Made by a program: the position numbers and the translations under genes. From the NCBI RefSeq assembly GCF_050003625.1, contig NC_134398.1, positions 85,561,983-85,625,982 on the forward strand: a stretch of DNA of 64,000 bases, given 5' to 3'. Every line of letters starts with the position of its first letter. Positions within the stretch are counted from its first letter, which is position 1. This DNA comes from Haematobia irritans. Its lineage: Eukaryota > Arthropoda > Insecta > Diptera > Muscidae. The notes beneath the pieces were generated by a model. The model made no database searches. It worked only from the letters and a program-made list of their open reading frames with translations, and was not told the DNA's origin. Below, in pieces: positions 10,568 through 24,489 of this stretch.

Positions 10568-11969
10568 CCCAATAAACACAGGATGAGCGTTTTTCAAATG
10601 CAACAACTTTTCAGTTTGAGGGTAAATATAATTTTCAACATAAATTCAATTTGACTTGAAATAGCTCATCTTCAATACATCTTCAAATTGTTTGCGAATT
10701 ACTTCCAATTTGCCAAAATTTTGACGAAATCTTCGAAAAGGTGTTGAAGATAATATGAAAAAAACTTTGACAAAACACTACCCTAAAATGCAACGAAAAA
10801 ATCATGTGGTTTTCAATACTTATTTGTGCAACGAAGTGGTCAATTGCAAGAAATAAAAAAATGGAAAATTTAAGCAAATAACCAAATAGTTTATAAAAAT
10901 AGGTAAGTGAAAATAAAAAATGAAATAAATAAAAAAAAGGAAGTCACTAAAAGTATATCTCTTTGCAGAAAACTAAAATTATGGATTCTACGTTCTTGAA
11001 AACATTAAAAAGCTGACCAATGAAAAAATGGTGGACAATTAACTGGAACTGCTTCAAATAGTTTATAATAATTGGTACGTCAATATGAAAAATAAATCAA
11101 CACTTTAAAGAAGTCACTAAATTTAAATCTCTTTGCAGAAAACTAAAATCTTTGGATGCTACATTCTTGCAAACAATAAGAAGCTGACCAATGAAAAATG
11201 AGTGGCTTATCGACAAGAAAAAGTTTCCAGAAACGTTACAAGTGCAACCAATTAAAATTGTTAAAAACAACAAATTGTTGAAATCAACAACTTCTGGATG
11301 AAAATGTGCATCACATCGTCAGTTTGCTATTATCAGTTTAAAATGGATATTTTGTGAATTCTTTCTGCTGGAAATCAATTCTAACACGCGGTCCAGTACG
11401 TTCCTAATTACCCGCATGTTAATAAAAGGAAGGAACCAAAAGGAAGGAAATCGAATTATCAATGCAAAAGTGTTTACTAATAATGTTTAAGATATTTAAA
11501 GTTTTTGTTTGTTTTTTTTTGTTCTTATTTGTTGATATGTTTAATAAGATTATTATTTATCAATTGGTATTGTAGTGTATTATGTAGTGTAGTGTATTAT
11601 TATATATTTTATTTTGATGAAAATGAATAAATTATACAAAATTCATAGAATTTTGGCTTTAACTTGAAGTGGGGATATCATTCATACAAATTTAGGTTGA
11701 AAAGTATTTGCAACGATGTTAATTTTGAATTTGACTCGCATCGAAAATTGTTTGACAAATTATTGAGTAGCGATGCATTTCAATTTGAGGATAATACTTG
11801 AGATATTATTGCTAATGTGTTGAATTTCACTGTTGAGGGTAATGTCTGTTTTTGTTGAGAACGCGATTTTCTCAACAATTTCTCAACTTGAATATTACCC
11901 TAATCCTTTGGAAAAATGTTTGAAAAATTGTTGAAATTTAGCATTTTTCAATCGTTTGTGTTTATTGGG
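10568..11969 (+). mobile_element. R2 element copy a (CCCAATAAACAC termini)
   Basis: 1402 bp with inverted ends CCCAATAAACACA and GTGTTTATTGGG. It split the outer R2 right after CCCAA, with AA duplicated. Subterminal TTGAGGGTAA and TTACCCTCAACA are also inverted. Inside are two modules of 66 and 64 nt (10903-10968, 11075-11138) that begin GGTAAGT or GGTACGT and end CTCTTTGCAG, like tiny fly introns. No conserved protein frame. 2-bp duplications are seen in the ISL2EU group, but without a transposase the superfamily is open. Confidence 0.75.
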
Positions 11970-12347
11970 AATAAACACAAGCATTGGAGAAATGCTTATA
12001 TTCAATACGCTTTCAAACATTTTTTCAAAGAATTAGATTAGAATTCAATTTGAGAAATTGTTGAGAAAATCGCGTTCTCAACAAAAAACAGACATTACCC
12101 TCAACAGTAGAGTTCAACACGTTAGCAACAATTTCTCAACATTTTAGCAACAACTTTTCAAAATAAATCTCATTTTAATGCTTCAAACTAGAGCATTGCA
12201 TCGGTCATATATTTTTGTGTTCGAGAACATCTCGAAGCCCAACAAGTAAGGTAGAGATTTGTAGTCGTTCCCGTTTGGACCGATGTTTGTAAGTTCGAAT
12301 ACAACCATAACTCGTTCTCGTTTGTGTTGTATGAAACGGTCAATCAA

Positions 12348-12682
12348 GGTTAGGTTAGGTTAGGTTATGTGGCAGCCCGATGTATCAGGCTCACTTAGAC
12401 TATTCAGTCCATTGTGATACCACAGTGGTGAACTTCTCTCTTATCACTGAGTGCTGCCCGATTCCATGTTAAGCTCAATGACAAGGGACCTCCTTTTTAT
12501 AGCCGAGTCCGAACGGCGTTCCACATTCCAGTGAAACCACTTAGAGAAGCTTTGAAACCACTTTGAGGTGGGATAATCCACCGCCGAAAAACTTTTTGGT
12601 GTTCGGTCGTAGCAAGAATCGAACCCACGACCTTGTGTATGCAAGGCGGGCATGCTAACCATTGCACCACGGTGGCTCCCTT
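12348..12682 (-). mobile_element. tRNA-derived SINE, full length
   Basis: On the minus strand the 335-bp element begins GGGAGCCACCG and has a pol III A box TGGTGCAATGGTTAGCATG (12651-12669) and B box GGTTCGATTC (12616-12625). It ends in CTAAGTGAGCCTG and a (CCTAA)n tail. The 14-bp duplication AAACGGTCAATCAA flanks it (12334-12347, 12683-12696). Related pieces: 37151-37218 and 44267-44440. Its 3' tail matches the end of the LINE at 50862-55283. Confidence 0.9.
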
Positions 12683-13081
12683 AAACGGTCAATCAAACAA
12701 CTTCAGTCTTCGGGATAAAACACAACGAGTCAATTTGTTTTCGAAAACATAGTGAAGGAATCGAGGATTTCGAATCTTTTTTTGCCCTCACGTAGTAACA
12801 ATAACAACAACTTTTATATGTATTGTACGTTTGTTTAGTTGTAAGTTGATGGAAAGGCTTTTGTATATGAAGTAAAAAAAAATAACATAAAGTGGACAAA
12901 ACCTTCTGCATTTCTATGTAAAAAGGTATTAACAGCAAAACAAAATATTGCTCTAGTTTTTAGGAGAAACATTTGGGATGATATTTTTGGGCATTATAGT
13001 AAGTAATCGTTAAAAATGCAATTCACTTTTTCGTATAAAAAATAAGGGGCATTCGTATTTAAAGGAAATAAAACATTTTGT

Positions 13082-13410
13082 CTTTTTCTATAGAAATAAA
13101 ATTTTGACAAAATTTTCCATAGAAATAAAATGTCGACAAAATTTTCTATTGAAATAAAATTTTGACAAAATTTTTTATAGAAATAAAATGTTGATAAAAT
13201 TTTCCAGAGAAATAAAATTTTGACCAAATTTTCTATAGAAATAAAATTTTTGATAAAATTTTCTATAGAAATAAAATTTTGATTAAATTTTTTATAGAAA
13301 TACGATGTTGACAAAATTTTCAATAGAAATAAAATTTTGACAAAATTTTCTATAGAAATAAAATGTTAACAATTTTCTATAGAAATAAAATTTTTACAAA
13401 ATTTTTTATA
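13082..13410. repeat. 29-bp minisatellite (TTTTCTATAGAAATAAAA unit)
   Basis: About 11 head-to-tail units of 29 bp (AAAATTTTCTATAGAAATA plus AAATTTTGAC). The same array occurs within every type II element and at 62120-62350. Frames read through it but are compositional artefacts. Confidence 0.85.
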
Positions 13411-13529
13411 GATTTACTCGTTTGCGAATGAACTTCATTGTTCTTTACTTCTAAAAAAATTTCCCTGAAAACGAACATCGGAGATGTTTCGAAATATTGG
13501 ATAATATTAAATAAAAATACAACTCCAAA

Positions 13530-14791
13530 CAAGTATATACGGCCGTAAGTTCGGCCAGGCCGAAGCTTATGTACCCTCCTCATGGATTGCGTAGAAACTT
13601 CTTCTAAACACTGCCATCCACAATCGAATTACTTAAGTTGCGGTAACGCTTGCCGATGGCAAGGTATCTTAAAACCTCCTAACACCATCTTCTAAATTGT
13701 ATGTAAGTCCATACGTGGTATATATTAAATCAAAAAAGATCGATCCAATACGTATATAATTCAGTTTGACAAAGTAGACATACAATTTTGACAAAATTTT
13801 ATACAGAAATAAAATTTTAACAAAATTTTCTATAGAAAAAAAAATTTCATAAAATTTTCTATAGAAATAAACTTTTGACAAAATTTTCTGTAGAAATAAA
13901 ATCTTGGCTCGAGTGGCAACCATGATTATGAACCGAATTTTCTCTAGAAATAAAATTTTGACAAAATTTTCTATAGAAATAAAATTTTGACAAAATTTTC
14001 TATAGAAATAAAATTTTGGTAGACTATTTTTGGCTCTAGTGGCAACCATGATTATGAACCGATATGGACCAATTTTTGTGCGATTGGACCAATTTTGGTA
14101 TGGTTGTTATCGACCATATACTAACACCACGTTCCTAATTTGAACCGGATCGGATGAATTTTGCTCCTCCAAGAGGTTCCGGAGGTCAAATCTGGAGAAC
14201 GTTTGATATGGGGGCTATATATAATTATGGACCGATGTGGACCAATTTTTGCATGATTGTTAGAGACCATATACCAACACCATGTACCAAATTTCAGCCG
14301 GATCGGATGAAATTTGCTTCTCTTTTAGGCTCCGCAACCCAAATCTGGGGATCGGTTTATATGGGGGCTATATATAATTATGGACCGATGTGGACCAATT
14401 TTTGCATGGTTGTTAGAGACCATGTACCAACACCATGTACCAAATTTCAGCCAGATCGGATGAAATATGCTTCTGTTAGAGGCTCCACAAGCCAAATCTG
14501 AGGGTCCCTTTATATGGGGGCTATACGTAAAAGTGGACCGATATGGCTCATTTTCAATACCGTCCGACCTACATCGATAACAACGACTTGTGCCAAGTTT
14601 CAAGTCGATAGCTTGTTTTGTTCGGAAGTTAGCGTGATTTCAACAGACGGACGGACATGCTTAGATCGACTCAGAATTTCACCACGACCCAGAATATATA
14701 TACTTTATGGGGTCTTAGAGCAATATTTCGATGTGTTACAAACGGAAAGACAAAGTTAATATACCCCCATCCTATGATGGAGGGTATAAAA
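13530..14791 (+). mobile_element. type II element, copy 1
   Basis: Head CAAGTATATACGGCCGTAAG followed by TTCGGCCAGGCCGAA and TACCCTCCTCATGG; tail CCTATGATGGAGGGTATAAAA. Between are the 29-bp array (13785-14015) and 153-bp units that contain TATATGGGGGCTATATATAA and GGACCGATGTGGACCAATTT. Sits inside hAT element 1. Noncoding. Confidence 0.8.
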
Positions 14792-14844
14792 ACAACAACA
14801 TCTGTTTTTATTCATATGACCTCAAGCCGAATTGAACAAATATA

Positions 14845-15482
14845 ATGTTGATAAAATTTTCTATAAAAACAAAATTTTGACAAAATTTTCTATAGAAATA
14901 AAATTTTGACAAAATTTTCTATAGAAATACAATTTTGATAGAATTGTCTATAGAAATAGAATTTTGATAAAATTTTTTATAGATGTTAACAAAATTTTCT
15001 ATAGAAATAAAATTTTGCCAAAATTTTCTATAGAAATAAAATTATGACAACATTTTTTATAGAAATAAAATTTTGATAAAATTTTCTATAGAAATAAAAA
15101 TTTGATAAAAATTTTTATAGAAATAAAATTTTCACAAAGTTTTCTATAGAAATAAAATTCTGATAAAATTTTCTATAGAAATACAATGTTGATAAAATTT
15201 TCTATACAAATAAAATTTTGATAAAATATGGCCCACTTGCAATACCATCCAACCTACATCAATGACAACTACTTATGCTTATGTTTCAAATCGATAGCTT
15301 GTTTCGTTCGGAAGTTAGCGTGATTTCAACAGACGGACGGACGGACATGCTTAGATCGACTCAGAATTTCACCACGACCCAGAATATATATACTTTATGG
15401 GGTCTTAGAGCAATATTTCGATGTATTACAAATGGAATGACAAAGTTAATATACCCCCTTCCTATGGTGGATGGTATAAAAA
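14845..15482 (+). mobile_element. type II element, copy 2, head missing
   Basis: Starts within the 29-bp array and keeps the end region GACGGACGGACATGCTTAGA and a tail CCTATGGTGGATGGTATAAAA. It follows copy 1 in the same orientation, so a local duplication or tail-to-array recombination is possible. Confidence 0.7.
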
Positions 15483-16311
15483 ACAGACAAAAAATACAAA
15501 AATAAATTTACTTTTGCTATTTACATATAAAAACATAACAAATTTAAACATTTACTTTGTTAGAATTACTCATTTTGTCGTCAATAAGCTTAACTATTAA
15601 TTACACACTTATATCTAACTTCTTTTCTCATTAAGCATGATTCCAAATTTTGCCATAACATACTCGAGAACTTTGCAAATTCCCAAAGCTCCCGTTAAAT
15701 GTTCGAGTATTCTCGGTTATCTCGTTTCACCAAATGCAATCGAATGTTTGCTTGCGACCGAGAATTGAAACAAATGCACAAGTTCAATGATGTGACGTCA
15801 CAACAGCATTCATTCGATACTGATTTAATGGGTTTGATTCAACCCATGTCTCATTCATACATTTACATTCATTCGAACCGATTCGATCAAGCCAGTGTTC
15901 TCATTTTATTCATTCGATCAACGAAGATTATTCAGACTTCTCGAACCGTTTCATGAGTGAAGTTGTGTGTGCTATGAATGAATGTTCTCATGCAATGCTC
16001 TACTTCAAACCTACTGGAAAATTTGTTGAAAGCAAGCAATTTCCAAGGCCATTTGATTTAATGTTGAAGATGGGATTCACTATCAAATTGATATGGCGTT
16101 ACCTATGAAAAATGCTCATCCTTGTGTTTGTTGGGATGCTTATATCGTCTTAGAATTTCTCCCTGATCAAGAATATATATACTTTATATAGTCGGAAATC
16201 GATATTTCAATGTGTTACACACGGAATGACAAACTTATTATACCCACATCACCATTCTATGGTGGTGGGTATAAAAAGGCTTTAAAGCGGCATTAGTTTT
16301 TCCAACACCCA

Positions 16312-16607
16312 TACACAAAAAAAAATATTTTTTTGCTTCAATCACGAAATTCATTGATCCAATTAATTTTTTTATTGAAATGTCTTCAATCACAGAAATG
16401 ATAGTATCAAATAAAAAATTAATTGACACTCAATTAAAGAATTAATTGATCTAACTAAAAAATTAATTGATACTATTAATTTGTGTGATCGATTTTTATT
16501 TCAATTAAAAAATTTGTTGTTTCAATAAAATTTTTAATTGAATATTTTTTAAAACTCAATTAAGATTTTTTTGAAAAAATGTTCGTGAAATTTTTTTCTG
16601 TGTAGAG
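16312..16607. repeat. AT-rich repeat R9 copy
   Basis: Begins CACAAAAAAAAATATTTTTT, followed by TTCAATCACGAAATTCATTG and inverted AATTAATT motifs, and closes with AATTTTTTTCTGTGTAG. Same family as 3040-3345. Confidence 0.6.
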
Positions 16608-16813
16608 AAACATAATACGATGTTCTCACCAAGCATGTTTTGGGGTTTGAAATGTTTTCCCTTTATAAGCACATCAAAACGAGTCGTTTTCGCCATACTA
16701 AAAAACAAGTTCAAAACACAAGTTTTCCTTCAAAACACGTCAATTTTAGAATGTGAACCCACCTAATTTGGAATATACCCCGATTAACATACCCTATTCA
16801 AAATATATGTCAA

Positions 16814-18837
16814 CCCAATAAACACAGGATGAGCGTTTTTCAAATTCAACACCTTTTCAGTTTGAAGGCCGGTATGCACCTCTAGCGAAATTTTCGGTAG
16901 CAAAAATTTATTTAAGTCTACAACAAAAAAACAGGGCTGTGTACACAATTTTTAAACCAGCTAATCGCTTTTAAAAATTGTTAATATATGTTCCAAATAT
17001 TCCTCAAATAAATTGTTTATTATTTACAGACCTTTTAAAACTTTTACGCACACAATGATTGTAATAAATTAAATGTTTGCTGCCAAAATATGCTTTTGAC
17101 AACCCTGTTATTTTCATTAGAGGTGCGTACCAACTTACGAAATTGAACGCTATCGAAAATTTCGTTAGCATAAATAGCAATGCATTTCTTATGGGAATGA
17201 AATTTTTCGCTAGAGGTGCATACCGGCCTTGAGGGTAAATATCATTTTCAACATAAATTCAACTTGACTTGAAACAGCTCATCTTCAATACATCTTCAAA
17301 TTGTTTGCGAATTACAACCAATTTGGCAAAATGTTGACGAAAACTTTGAAAATGTGTTGAAGATAATTGGAGAAAACTTTGACAAAACACTACCCTGAAA
17401 TGCAACGAAAAAACCACATGGTTTTCAATACTACTTTGGACAACAAAGTTCGTGGAAGAAAATGTGGAAATTTTTTAATAATGAATTGAAATTGCTTATA
17501 ATAATTGGTAAGTAAAACTAAAACACGAAATGAAAACTTTAAGGAAGTCACTAAAATCAAATCTCTTTGCAGACAACCAAAATATTTGGATGCTGATTCT
17601 TGGACACATTAAGAGGCTGGCCGATGAAAAATGATAGTGGCTTATCGAGAAGAGAAAGTTTCCATAAATCAAAGTGCAACCAAAAAAACTTGGTATTTAT
17701 TCTTTTCCATATCAACAACTACTGGATGATAATTCGCATCACATCGATAGTTTAATTTACATCGCATCATCGGTTTAATTTGTTATTTTGTGAATTGAAA
17801 TTGCTGGAAATTTATTCCAATTATCTGGCCATCAAGTTCCTGAAAATTGCCAGTATTTTAATAACAACAATTTTGTAACACCAACGTTCTTGAGGAAATC
17901 ACGAAGTACGTGGTCAGTTGGAAGAAATACAAATTGGTAAGTCAAAATAAAAAGTGAAATGAAAACATAATGGAAATCACAAAACTCGATTGTTTTGCAG
18001 AAAACTAAAATCATTGGATGGTATATTCTTGGAAGACGTTGGCCGATGAAAAACCGATGAAGGAAACAACAAAGAAAAGTTTTCAGAAAACTTACAAGGT
18101 GCAACCAATTAAAACAAAGTGCAACAATTCCTATATCAAGAACTTCTGGATGAAAATGTGCATTATATCAATTTACATCCCGTCATCAGTTTGATATTTT
18201 GTGATTTCCTCTTGCTGGAATCTATTCTAACACACAAGCCAGCAAGTTCCTCGATAGTAATTATTTCAAATTGCAAGCATATTAATTAATAGTTATTTGA
18301 TACCAACATTTTGGAGGAAATGGAATTATACATGTAAAAATGTTTAAGATATTTAAAGTTGTATTCATAGTTTTATTTATTAATACGTTTAATAAGATAA
18401 TTACATTTTGATTGGTATTATATTATTATTTTTATATATTATTAATGTTATTTTTAAGATTATTATATTTGTTAACGAAAAAAATAATAAAATTTACAAA
18501 ATCTCTAGAAATTTAGTATTGACTTTCAGTCAGAACTAGGATTGACTTTCATACAAATTGTGGTTTGAAAGTATTCGCAACAATGTTAATTTTTTATTTT
18601 TATCACATTGAAAACTGTTTGAGAAATTATTGAGTAGCGATGCATTTCAATTTGAGGATTACAATTGAGAAATTATTGCTATGGTGTTGAATTTTACTGT
18701 TGAGGGTAATGTCTGTTTTTTGTTGAGAACGCGATTTTCTCAACAATTTCTCAACTTGAATATTACCCTAATCCTTTGAAAACATGTTTGAAAAATTATT
18801 GAATTTTAGTATTTTTCAAACGTTTGTGTTTATTGGG
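16814..18837 (+). mobile_element. R2 element copy c
   Basis: CCCAATAAACACAGG to GTGTTTATTGGG, with AA duplicated relative to the empty site at 39573. It carries the R3 element at 16866-17229 and two intron-like modules (17508-17572 and 17937-18000, 65 and 64 nt, GGTAAGT to TTTGCAG). Its central part is diverged and longer than in copy a. Confidence 0.75.
16866..17229. mobile_element. Harbinger-like MITE R3
   Basis: 364 bp with inverted ends AGGCCGGTATGCACCTCTAG. Other R2 copies give the empty site (CAGTTTGAGGG), and TGA is duplicated (16863-16865, 17230-17232). Two further insertions at 35743-36473 show TAA duplications. A 3-bp duplication near TWA suits PIF/Harbinger. No transposase. Confidence 0.82.
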
Positions 18838-18852
18838 AAACTATTGAAATAA

Positions 18853-20668
<1,816 letters not shown>

Positions 20669-20815
20669 AAGTTTCATAGAAAAAAAGAATAAACAAAGGC
20701 TTTTAAGAACATGGACTTGTGAAAATAACATAAAAATTTGTTTCCCTTTGCGCTCGCGATAATTATTTGGACGTAGGTATATATGTGAATTTCGAGTAAA
20801 TGTGAATTTCTAGTT

Positions 20816-21835
20816 CCCTGCCAACATTTTTTGAATTTGGGGCGCTTCTGAGAATCCCCACTACGTCGAAAACAGTCGTATACGATATCCAAAACTCCTC
20901 GGAAAAGCGCCGTCACTATTGAGAAGTTGTACCACGCCAAGTTACTACAAAAAAGTATCGCATGAGTGCAATTATTAGGTGCCCTTCTGGATACATTTAG
21001 AAGGACGCCAATAAGAGCCCCTTCAAACAATCAGAGAAAGTGCATTTTAAGATAGTTGTAAAAGAATCATTGTGGTCAAGTAAAACACGATTGTTTAGAT
21101 GTTTATTAATTTTATTAAACATTTACAAAGTCTCATAAATATAGCATTTATACGACTATCACATCACATTTAACATATTTTTATGCATTAATAAAAGATT
21201 GATGCTGAGTTACAAGTTGCAAGTTACATTTTGTAGCGTCTATAAGCCAGCGCTTTTATTCCCAATGAAAGCAGCGTGTCTGTAAAAATATTTCAAAAAC
21301 TATCACTTTATTCCATTGGGAAATTCAAAAATTGTTCACCAATATACCTTTCACAATTTTACTATGTTTTCAGCACTTCATTATCATTTTTATTTAAATA
21401 AATTATAAGAAGCTAGTTGTCCTTGGTGTTTCACAACATATAAAATGGCTCTTGTAACAATAGTGATGGCAAAATACTTTCATGCGAATAGTGATGGCAA
21501 GATACTATCACAGTTGGCGATTGTTGCAGTGTCACTTATGCGCTTTACAGACTATCAGTTATACCGGACGACAGTGCTCGTGTCGAACATATCCCATATA
21601 ATGTGCACATTATAAGTTAAGTCCGAAGGCATAATCGATACTGCTGCATGTTTATGGGATCGATAACACATTTACCGATTATTTGGTCATCGCCGAAAAG
21701 TCGCATCGATCCGACACACTGTAAGATTCCTTACAAACACCGACATTCCGTCCGGAATAACTGATAGTCTGTAAAGCGCATTACGAGTCTGTGGTAGGGA
21801 TGAGGATGAAATGGAACTTTGAAATGCTGGCAGGG
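20816..21835. mobile_element. CCCTGCCA-ended DNA element with a MITE inside
   Basis: The 1020-bp insert has inverted ends CCCTGCCAACATTT and AAATGCTGGCAGGG and is missing from the R6 copy at 39590-40776, where CTAG joins TTTCCATGG. A TT may be duplicated. The minus-strand frame near 21030-20827 is not recognised. The right part holds the MITE at 21539-21780. Superfamily unknown. Confidence 0.65.
21539..21780. mobile_element. Harbinger-like MITE R7, copy 1
   Basis: 242 bp with inverted ends TGCGCTTTACAGACTATCAG and TTATTCCGGACG beyond. TTA is duplicated (21536-21538, 21781-21783). A second copy is at 42539-42800. Noncoding, rich in CGAT. Confidence 0.85.
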
Positions 21836-21936
21836 TTTCCATGGTAACTGTCAAACTAAAACATCTCAACCCGGTGTGAACGGTGAAATGTTTTGGAAGA
21901 ACGAATGAGGAAAACGAGTCGGTGGGAACATAGCAT

Positions 21937-23360
21937 CCCAATAAACACAAACGTTTGAAAAATGCTAAATTTCAACAATTTTTCAAACATTTTTTCAAAG
22001 GATTAGGGTAATATTCAAGTTGAGAAATTGTTGAGAAAATCGCGTTCTCAACAAAAAACAGACATTACCCTCAACAGTGAAATTCAACACATTAGCAATA
22101 ATATCTCAAGTGTTATCCTCAAATTGAAATGCATCGCTACTCAATAATTTGTCAAACAATTTTCGATGCGAGTCAAATTCAAAATTAACATTGTTGCAAA
22201 TACTTTTCAACCTAAATTTGTATGAAATCCCCACTTCAAATTGAAAGTCAAAGCCAAAATTCTATGAATTTTGTATAATTTATTCATTTTTATCAAAATA
22301 AAATATATAATAATACACTACACTACATAATACACTACAATACCAATTGATTTGAACATTGAATTGAACAAATAAGAACAAAAAAAACAAACAACAAAAC
22401 TTTAAATATCTTAAACATTATTAGTAAACACTTTTGCATTGATAATTCTATTTCCTTCCTTTTGGTGTCATAAAACAGCATTAAAATTTATTAACATGCG
22501 GGCAATTTGAAATTAGGAACGTACTGGACCGCGTGTTAGAATTGATTTCCAGCAGAAGGAATTCACAAAATATCCACTTTAAACTGATAATAGCATATGA
22601 ATTAAACTGACGATGTGATGCACATTTTCATCCAGAAGTTGTTGATTTCAACAATTTATTGTTTTTAACAATTTTAATTGGTTGCACTTGTAATGTTTCC
22701 GGAAACTTTTTCATGTCGATAAGCCACTCATTTTTCATTGGTCAGCTTCTTAATGTTTGCAAGAATGTAGCATCCAAAGATTTTAGTTTTCTGCAAAGAG
22801 ATTTAAATTTAGTGACTTCTCTAAAGTGATGATTTAATTTTTTATATTGACGTACCAATTATTATAAACTATTTGAAGCAGTTCCAGTTAATTGTCCACC
22901 ATTTTTTCATCGGTCAGCTTTTTAATGTTTTCAAAAACGTAGTATCCATAATTTTAGTTTTCTGCAAAGAGATATACATTTAGTGACTTCCTTAAAGTTT
23001 TATTTCATTTATTATTGTCACTTATCTATTTTTATAAACTATTTTATTTGTCTAAAATTTTCCATTTTTTACTTCTTGCAATTGACCACGAACTTCGTTG
23101 CACAAATAAGTATTGAAAACCACATGGTTTTTTCGTTGCATTTTAGGGTAGTGTTTTGTCAAAGTTTTCTCATATTATCTTCAACACCTTTTCAAAGATT
23201 TCGTCAACATTTTGGCAAATTGGAAGTAATTCGCAAACAATTTGAAGATGTATTGAAGATGAGCTATTTCAAGTCATGTTGAATTTATGTTGAAAATTAT
23301 ATTTACCCTCAAACTGAAAAGTTGTTGCATTTGAAAAACGCTCAGCCTGTGTTTATTGGG
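21937..23360 (-). mobile_element. R2 element copy e
   Basis: 1424 bp, CCCAATAAACACAAACG to CCTGTGTTTATTGGG, flanked by AT on both sides, at the right border of R6. A good reference for the full R2 structure on the minus strand. The open frame at 22983-23282 is read against the direction of the splice-like signals and is not credible. Confidence 0.78.
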
Positions 23361-23764
23361 ATAATTCTCGCTTCATAAACATAAACAAACTTATATTTCT
23401 ATATGCAAACCTGGAAGCAACAAATGTTTTTAACGTCAAAAGCAAAGCAGCCTATAGATGCCTAAAATGTTAACATTTATTTAACTTATTTTTACGCTTC
23501 GGCGCCAAGTTTATATATATTGTGTGCACACGGTTGAAAAAGACTGTTTTTCATATGTTTGGCTATAAACATTATATGTTTGGAACACAAATTTTTAAAC
23601 ACAATATTTTTGAGTGCAAGCATATAATGTTCATAAACTAGCATAACATGTTTGGGACATATATGTTAATATGTTAGAACATATTATGTTTGGGACATAA
23701 AATGTTTGTAAATATAATATGCTTGAATGCAAACATATATTAATTTAGAAATAGCCTATTAACA

Positions 23765-24089
23765 TATATGTGTTTAGTAGCTTGGAGCGCTATTTAACAG
23801 GGAGCGATACTGAATTAAGTTGGTGGTTGTTGCTTGTTATTACAAAATTAACATTTTATTTTTCCTTGGGCAATTGATCAGCTACTTCTTTGATCCTTTC
23901 AAACTGTGTGGTCCGCTGTTCGAGTCCCCGTCCGGCAAAAGGTAAAATTAAAATAAAAAAAATCATAAAATTGATTAATTTCTTCTACAATGTTTGTATT
24001 ACAGGAAAAGGTGCTAAGAACTAAAAAATCTCGTGGAAGTGAGAAAGATGTCGAGGAATATACAATTGGGCAGAAACAAAATTTTGAGC
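23765..24089 (+). repeat. tRNA-related repeat, possible SINE
   Basis: GTGGTCCGCTGTTCGAGTCC followed by CCGTCCGGCAAAAGG at about 23908-23941 looks like a B box and the 3' half of a tRNA. The upstream part does not fold into a full tRNA. Then comes TTGTATTACAGGAAAAGGTG, which resembles a splice acceptor. It may be a SINE or a tRNA-like piece in a larger repeat. Confidence 0.35.
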
Positions 24090-24093
24090 ATTA

Positions 24094-24174
24094 AGGTCGA
24101 AAACCTATGTTGTTAGCACCTATATTACCTGTTTATTTTCATAATTCATTATGATTGTAAATATATAAATAAAT
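24094..24174 (+). mobile_element. truncated LINE tail with (TAAA)n
   Basis: A short insert starting AAGGTCGAAAACC and ending ATATAAATAAATAAAT, flanked by the direct repeat AAAATTTTGAGCA (about 24080-24092 and 24179-24191). This is the mark of target-primed reverse transcription by a LINE with a TAAA tail. Confidence 0.6.
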
Positions 24175-24489
24175 AAATAAAATTTTGAGCACAATATTGT
24201 TTTGGAGAATTTTTTTTAAGCATATAATATTTTTGGGTGCAAAATGCTTCCAAACATATTATATGGTCACATAATAACATATTGTTTTTTGGAAGACAAC
24301 ATTATTGAATTTGGATGCAAAAATACAAAATGTTTGGAACTTAGACTACCCAAACATATATTGTTTAGACCAATATGCTTTCAAACATATTATATATTGG
24401 AAGAGATCAAACATATAAATGTTTGGGCAATACCCAAAAATGTATTTGCTTGAAGCAAAATATGTTTGGGAGTATATGTTACAGAAGCG

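Larger units (their letters stand above)
12189..16002. mobile_element. hAT-like element 1, non-autonomous, carrying nested insertions
   Basis: Inverted ends TAGAGCATTGCAT and ATGCAATGCTCTA, flanked by the perfect 8-bp duplication CTTCAAAC (12181-12188 and 16003-16010), the hAT signature. Its own DNA is about 12189-12347, 12683-13529 and 15483-16002. The subterminal regions are dense in CATTCGA and TTCTCGAA motifs, plausible transposase binding sites. No transposase frame is present. The rest is a SINE and type II elements. Confidence 0.82.
10563..16128 (-). mobile_element. R2-type element (outer copy), opened by another R2 and a hAT element
   Basis: Starts CCCAA at 10563-10567, continues TAAACACAAGC at 11970, and ends ATGCTCATCC...TTGTGTTTGTTGGG at 16128, inside the type I element with AT duplicated (GACAT before, ATGC after; the intact type I reads GACATCG). 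Only 10563-10567, about 11970-12188 and 16003-16128 belong to it. It is older and more diverged than the other R2 copies. Noncoding. Confidence 0.65.
3741..16276 (+). mobile_element. type I element, split in three by later insertions
   Basis: The head CAAGTATATGCAGCAGTAAG then TTCGGCCGGGCCGAA and TACCCACCACCAT starts at 3741, and the tail ATGGTGGTGGGTATAAAAA ends at 16276. Only 3741-4561, 10041-10562 and 16129-16276 belong to it, about 1.5 kb; the intact copy at 24978-25918 shows the joins. The first break is the LINE with CAATTT duplicated (4556-4561 and 10041-10046), the second is R2-type DNA with AT duplicated. The core is made of degenerate repeats containing TATATGGGGGCTATA. It has no coding capacity. 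The superfamily is uncertain; the layout recalls non-autonomous DNA elements of flies. Confidence 0.75.
23510..24489 (+). repeat. ATATGTTTGG-rich repeat, interrupted
   Basis: Begins near TGTGTGCACACGGTTGAAAA and repeats AACATATTATATGTTTGG variants up to about 24480. It is interrupted by the tRNA-like block at 23765-24089 and the retro-tail at 24094-24174. Noncoding; class unknown. The preceding 23361-23509 shows nothing recognisable. Confidence 0.5.

Noticed and set aside
12348..12370. (GGTTA)n / TTAGG-like telomere repeat
   Set aside because: It is the CCTAA tail of a minus-strand SINE with a 14-bp target duplication; the same tail ends LINE Y and LINE W. Flies lack TTAGG telomeres.
12600..12682. 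tRNA gene on the minus strand
   Set aside because: A and B boxes are present, but the sequence continues into a SINE body and tail and cannot fold into a mature tRNA.
13082..13410. CRISPR-like array
   Set aside because: The 29-bp units are directly adjacent without spacers, are found in many places, and the genome is that of an animal.
22983..23282. Open frames on R2 elements (also 32713-33003 and 10683-10877)
   Set aside because: They lie opposite the splice-like signals, differ by shifts between copies, and show no domain.
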